Program-made: the position numbers and the translations under genes
In this document: positions 61,401 through 64,000 of the stretch, piece by piece
Layout of the letters: each line of letters opens with the position of its first letter
How positions within the stretch are numbered: position 1 is the stretch's first letter
The notes under the pieces: generated by a model
Seen by the model: the letters and a program-made list of their open reading frames with translations, nothing else
Told to the model about the DNA's origin: nothing
The model's database searches: none
Assembly (NCBI GenBank): GCA_020636315.1
Contig: JACJYA010000007.1
Location: forward strand, 1-64,000
Reading direction: 5' to 3'
Origin: Lewinellaceae bacterium
GTDB taxonomy: Bacteria > Bacteroidota > Bacteroidia > Chitinophagales > Saprospiraceae
Length of the DNA stretch: 64,000 bases

Positions 61401-61628
61401 GGTGGAACCAAAATAAAAAAGGTTGGGCTTTCCGGGCACTCCGGTGACGGCACAGGAACGCCCCCCACGGTAAGGGCCGATGTTTCGCCACTGAATGGCA
61501 TCATAGAGCCGCTGAGCATATTTAGTCGTGCCCGGGGCTTCCTCTTGATCTTGCTGAGCGTGGGCAGCCCGGAAATTTAAACAGGTAAAGGCGAGTAGGG
61601 TACAAAACAGAATCTTGTTCCTTAGCAT
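58473..61628 (-). CDS. Sortilin/VPS10-like Asp-box propeller protein
   Basis: A 1051-residue secreted protein with a signal peptide (1-24) and a large beta-propeller region (about 30-770) holding about eleven Asp-box motifs of the type SxDGGxTW (TKDGGQTWENI, SRDGGKTWERI, STDGGDTWEDL, SFDGGENWSTY and others). Such VPS10/BNR-type propellers are often mislabelled glycosyl hydrolases; no catalytic residues of a sialidase are evident. The last 280 residues are helical and charged (about 800-1050). It could bind extracellular protein or glycan. It is followed by PBP1a, with no clear functional tie. Confidence 0.82.
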   Translation of the reverse strand: MLRNKILFCTLLAFTCLNFRAAHAQQDQEEAPGTTKYAQRLYDAIQWRNIGPYRGGRSCAVTGVPGKPNLFYFGSTGGGVWRTKDGGQTWENISDGYFGGSIGAIAVSEYDNNVIYAGGGEKTVRGNVSFGYGVWKSLDAGKTWEQVGLRQSRHISRIRIHPRDPNLVYAAVMGDLYQSSEERGVYRSRDGGKTWERILFANADAGAVDLILAPGNSRILFASTWRVRRTPFSLESGGEGSTLWRSTDGGDTWEDLSKKEGFPKGLKGIIGVAVSPVNSEKIWAIIEAEDGGVFRSDDGGEKWTKANSDRSLRQRAWYYSRIYADPQDEEVVYVMNVRYHKSTDGGKTFKPYVAPHGDHHDLWIAPEDNQRMIIGDDGGAQISFDGGENWSTYHNQPTAQFYRITTDNHFPYRIYSAQQDNSTIRILHRTESNIISERDWEPTAGGESAHLAVDPEDDDIVYGGSYGGFLTRLNHRTGEQQAINVWPDNPMGHGAEGMKYRFQWNFPIFFSPHHPDKLYAASNHLHVSYNGGQSWELISPDLTRNDSTRLGPSGGPITKDNTGVEYYCTIFAAMESPYEEGLLWVGSDDGLIHLSRDAGRNWENVTPSTMPEWMMINSIEPDPFTKGGAYIAGTRYKMGDYRPYLYKTKDYGKSWQLITNGIEKEHFTRVVRADPKQKGLLYAGTESGMYISFDDGASWSEFQLNLPVVPVTDLAVKENNLIAATQGRGLWLIDDLTPLHQLNAEVTGSEMFLFRPGNAYRMEGSQDLKAKNAGVNHPGGVLAYFYIKELPEEDTTTLVALSFHEKDGTLIREFSNHAKDKKDKLDARQGSNLFVWDMRYPSAKDFEGMIMWWAGLNGPKAVPGEYIARLRMGAKEMEKTFRILKDPRSGSTGEDLQAQFTFLQEVNEKVSEAHQAIIDIREIRQQLKHFTGRWEKDESKKELAAKANAIDSVMTAVEKELYQIKNQSRQDPLNYPIKLTNKLAHLNALAGVGDFRPTEQAYETRRALTRQIDLQLSIFYSLKNDDIPAFNRMARESEIDVIILEEKKEGQ

Positions 61629-61728
61629 TGGTCGTTCGTTTTATTTTGTGGGGAACTTGATTCCGGTAAGTTATGTTTTTTTGCAGGCTTTACCGCTCGT
61701 TTATGGCAAAAAACCAAACACAGGATAC

Positions 61729-62901
61729 CTACCTGTCGGACAGCGTTATCTTTTTAGCCGAAGACCTGTTCCCCTGCTGTATTTCCAGAAAGAAAACACC
61801 AGCCCCGTTTTGGGATAAATTGACCTCATCGCGGAACGTTCCTGAAAAGTTGCCAAGGTCGTACAGGTAGATCAGGCGGCCGGCCTGATTATAGATCCGG
61901 ATAGTGGTTTCGTTGGTAGTGGGAAGCGTAAATTCCAGTTCGAATTTATCTTCTTCCTGTTGGATGGACAACTCTTCAACCGCCAGGTTGTTAAGTGGGC
62001 TCATTTCAATGTTTTTTTCGCGTTTCAACCGGGCGGATTCCTCAGGGTTCAGATTCCTGATGTCGGCCTTTACTTCACGGCCTTTACCGATGATAAGGGC
62101 CTGCCCCTCACCTTTATTGAAGTAGCGGTTGAACCAGTCTCCAGGCTGGGGAGCCGGTTCGATCTCCATTGTCACGGCCTCTTCGGGCTTGGTTTCACAA
62201 TAGGATTTAATGGGCCCGCTTTTTTTCATCTGCCGCCCCTGCCGCAGGAATTCCACAGTTATCCTTTCGCCGACTTTCATCATGTTGATGGCGGTACTAA
62301 TATCCTGCCAGTCCAGCATGCGATAATCGTTTATCGAAACGATATGGTCTCCGTTTTCCATCCCTATGGCTTTTGCGGTTGAATTTCCAATGATGTTTAC
62401 GGTGACTCCTTCCATTTCGTTCTTCGCCTTTTGGGAAGGCGTGATGCCAAAGAAGGGGTCGTTGCACTTGTCTTTTTCCCGGGAACTGCTTTCCCCACGA
62501 GAACCGAAAGTTACCTGAAGAGTGCGTTTTCTGCTCTGGCGGAAAAAGTAAAGGGTGGCTTTCTGCCCGGGTTCGTATTTGTGAATGATATGAGTGAGAT
62601 TCTGCTCTTTTCCAGTCCGGTATTCATCGACTCCGTAAATGTAATCGAATGGCATGACGCCGGCCCGTTCTGCAGCACTGTTTTCCACTATCCGGGTTAC
62701 ATAGCTGCCATAAAGGTTGTCGAACCCAAGTTTACGTGCTTTTTCGTGGGATAATTGCTCGGAATAGATGCCCAGGAAAGCCATCCCATCGAGGCTGATA
62801 TCCGGCTTCACCCTCAGTATGGCCGGGCTTTGCGCTGCGGTTTGTCCGTAAAGCAAGCCTGCCAGTAGCAAGCCTGCCAGTAGCATGGTACAGTATTTCA
62901 T
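61729..62901 (-). CDS. Secreted PDZ-domain protein with T9SS sorting domain
   Basis: A 390-residue protein: signal peptide, two PDZ-type domains (about 35-125, FLGIYSEQ and VENSAAERAGVMPFDYIYGVDEY; and about 145-225, AIGMENGDHIVSINDYRMLDWQDIS), a linker, and a C-terminal T9SS sorting domain (about 310-390; NETTIRIYNQAGRLIYLYDLGNFSGTF). PDZ domains bind C-terminal peptides; no protease domain is fused here. Export by the T9SS to the surface is expected. The signal peptide contains a 15-bp tandem duplication (62852-62881). Confidence 0.85.
   Translation of the reverse strand: MKYCTMLLAGLLLAGLLYGQTAAQSPAILRVKPDISLDGMAFLGIYSEQLSHEKARKLGFDNLYGSYVTRIVENSAAERAGVMPFDYIYGVDEYRTGKEQNLTHIIHKYEPGQKATLYFFRQSRKRTLQVTFGSRGESSSREKDKCNDPFFGITPSQKAKNEMEGVTVNIIGNSTAKAIGMENGDHIVSINDYRMLDWQDISTAINMMKVGERITVEFLRQGRQMKKSGPIKSYCETKPEEAVTMEIEPAPQPGDWFNRYFNKGEGQALIIGKGREVKADIRNLNPEESARLKREKNIEMSPLNNLAVEELSIQQEEDKFELEFTLPTTNETTIRIYNQAGRLIYLYDLGNFSGTFRDEVNLSQNGAGVFFLEIQQGNRSSAKKITLSDR
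62852..62881. repeat. 15-bp tandem duplication in the signal-peptide coding region
   Basis: Two exact copies of agcaagcctgccagt (62852-62866 and 62867-62881) encode the repeated LLAGL LLAGL of the signal peptide, on the minus strand. Confidence 0.9.
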
Positions 62902-63074
62902 TTTACTTTTTTTGCTGATGGAGGGCCTTTACCCGCCACCGGTAACACTTTTTTGTTAAATAAGGACTTAATTCAAAGACAATTCACTGTTTATTATGGT
63001 TGCTTTAAGGAACCATCGGCTCTGTCAGATAGTAAAAATGGCCGATTCTTTTTTTTTCACAGCTAAAGGCTGGC

Positions 63075-63082
63075 TACCTTCG
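63075..63082 (+). promoter_or_regulatory. Possible -7 element of the DUF4403 gene
   Basis: TACCTTCG differs from TAnnTTTG by one base and lies 32 bases before the ATG at 63114. Confidence 0.35.
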
Positions 63083-63113
63083 CGGGATGTTTGTCTAACA
63101 ACCTGCAAATTCG

Positions 63114-64000
63114 ATGAGAAAAAAGTTTCTGCTTGGGGTTATTGTGCCGGTTTTGGTGCTGGCGGCCTGTAAAACAAGGCAACCCATCCGCCCCGCCGAA
63201 GATTACGAGAATCTTTACGAGGAACAATTATCGGTGATCAATGTTCCGGTGGATATAAGCCTGAGAGGACTGGAGAGGTCTTTAAACCAGGAACTTGATG
63301 GAGTCATTTACGAAGACAATGACATTGATGATGGAGATAATATGAGGATCAGAGCAGAAAAAAGTGAAGATATCCGCCTGGGTATCGATAGCCAGTTGAT
63401 CAAATACCGGATACCTCTTTCTCTTTGGGTCCAATATGATATAGGGATAAGCAGGGTGGAAGCCGAAGGAGAGATCTCTATTGACTTTAAAACGGCTTTT
63501 GCGGTAACGGAAGACTGGAATGTCATTACTGTAACCGAGATAGTCCGGTATGCATGGATGAAAAAACCACGCCTGAAAATGGGGGTGGTAAACCTGCCCA
63601 TTGGCTTTATCGCCGACCTGATCCTCGAAAACAGTAAAACGAAACTCACCAGGAGTATTGACGGCCTGGTTCAGGAGCAGTTCGACCTCAGGCAGATCGT
63701 AACGGAGGCATGGGAAGAAATGTTCCGGCCCATGCTGGTCTCCGAAGCATATAACACCTGGCTGACCGTAAACCCCCAGGCCATAGGGATGACCCCTCTG
63801 GAAATGAAAGGAGACAGGATAAAGGGAACTATTTTCATAGAAAGCCGCCCACGTGTAAATATTGGCCGGCCACCGGCCCATACCACACCAGCTTTTCCCT
63901 TGCCTCCGTTGCAGTTTCGGCAGGATGCCGGAGATGATTTCACCATTCACCTGAATACTCATATTTCTTATGAGGAAGCGGAACGAATTGCGAAGTCGGA
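63114..64000 (+). CDS. DUF4403 lipoprotein (cut by window end)
   Basis: The gene starts at ATG 63114 and runs past the window edge, so 295 codons are visible with no stop. The lipoprotein signal MRKKFLLGVIVPVLVLAAC carries its lipid Cys at 19. The mature part shows the DUF4403 pattern: NVPVDISLRGLERSLNQELDGVIYEDND (broken in the source into VPVDISL and LNQELDGVIYED), then KYRIPLSLWVQYD and VNLPIGFIADLILE. The family forms pseudo-TULIP-like lipid-binding folds by prediction; the role is unknown. It is divergent from the PDZ gene. Confidence 0.8.
   Translation, partial: MRKKFLLGVIVPVLVLAACKTRQPIRPAEDYENLYEEQLSVINVPVDISLRGLERSLNQELDGVIYEDNDIDDGDNMRIRAEKSEDIRLGIDSQLIKYRIPLSLWVQYDIGISRVEAEGEISIDFKTAFAVTEDWNVITVTEIVRYAWMKKPRLKMGVVNLPIGFIADLILENSKTKLTRSIDGLVQEQFDLRQIVTEAWEEMFRPMLVSEAYNTWLTVNPQAIGMTPLEMKGDRIKGTIFIESRPRVNIGRPPAHTTPAFPLPPLQFRQDAGDDFTIHLNTHISYEEAERIAKS

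Noticed and set aside
1..64000. CRISPR arrays, prophage, integrase or transposase genes, rRNA and tRNA genes
   Set aside because: I looked for regular spacer-repeat patterns, transposase motifs and conserved RNA sequences and found none I could support.

Overview
The window reads as chromosomal DNA of a Bacteroidota bacterium, most likely near the Saprospirales/Lewinella group (the order is inference). Evidence: two TonB-dependent receptors with an N-terminal carboxypeptidase-regulatory-like domain, type IX secretion (T9SS) parts (PorP/SprF and a PorE-like OmpA protein) with T9SS cargo, a long YidC with a large periplasmic domain, an SUI1/YciH factor, DUF5689/DUF6438/DUF4403/DUF4230-type proteins and the Bacteroidota -7 element TAnnTTTG before several genes. 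Genes are densely packed on both strands. I found no rRNA, tRNA, CRISPR array, prophage or transposase.

Layout. 1-5.5 kb: repeat-rich left edge, a small ankyrin protein, a two-domain thioredoxin-fold protein, a BASS transporter with SUI1, a putative barrel protein and citrulline hydrolase CtlX. 5.6-8.8 kb: an Oar-like TonB receptor. 9.2-12.7 kb: a secreted cupredoxin/lamin-tail/OB-fold T9SS protein, a patatin-like lipase and a PyrR-like phosphoribosyltransferase. 12.8-16.4 kb: a membrane heterodisulfide-reductase-like pair followed by two small conserved proteins. 16.4-20.8 kb: TPR lipoprotein, photolyase, long LOG-family protein and CoaE. 21-24 kb: PorP and PorE-like T9SS pair. 24-28.4 kb: M16 peptidase and Ffh. 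28.7-35.3 kb: OmpA and helix-hairpin-helix envelope proteins, lipoproteins, an aminotransferase and YidC. 35.3-41.8 kb: GH31 glucosidase, GlpD, a PfkB sugar kinase and a CNNM/CBS protein. 42-47.7 kb: LysM protein, orphan LuxR-type regulator, DUF4230-like membrane protein and Pif1-like helicase. 47.8-54.1 kb: a secreted endonuclease/exonuclease/phosphatase-family enzyme divergent from a TonB receptor plus a three-domain DUF5689 lipoprotein. 54.2-58 kb: TrmN6, a 158-nt foldback element next to a small HTH protein, and PBP1a. 58.4-64 kb: an 11-Asp-box propeller protein, a PDZ T9SS protein and a DUF4403 lipoprotein cut by the window end.

How the genes fit together. Much of the region builds or uses the envelope: PorP/PorE would export the C-terminal-domain proteins at 9.3 and 61.7 kb, while YidC, Ffh, PBP1a, LysM and OmpA proteins serve membrane and wall assembly. 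The most system-like locus is the nuclease/TonB/DUF5689 group, which looks like an outer-membrane scavenging unit for a phosphate- or nucleic-acid-type substrate (inference). The most unusual non-coding signal is an inverted-repeat element with termini GCTTGTTTGGAG, present at 17.5 kb (85 bp) and 55.0 kb (158 bp); the second copy folds end to end into two 77-nt arms around a 4-nt loop.
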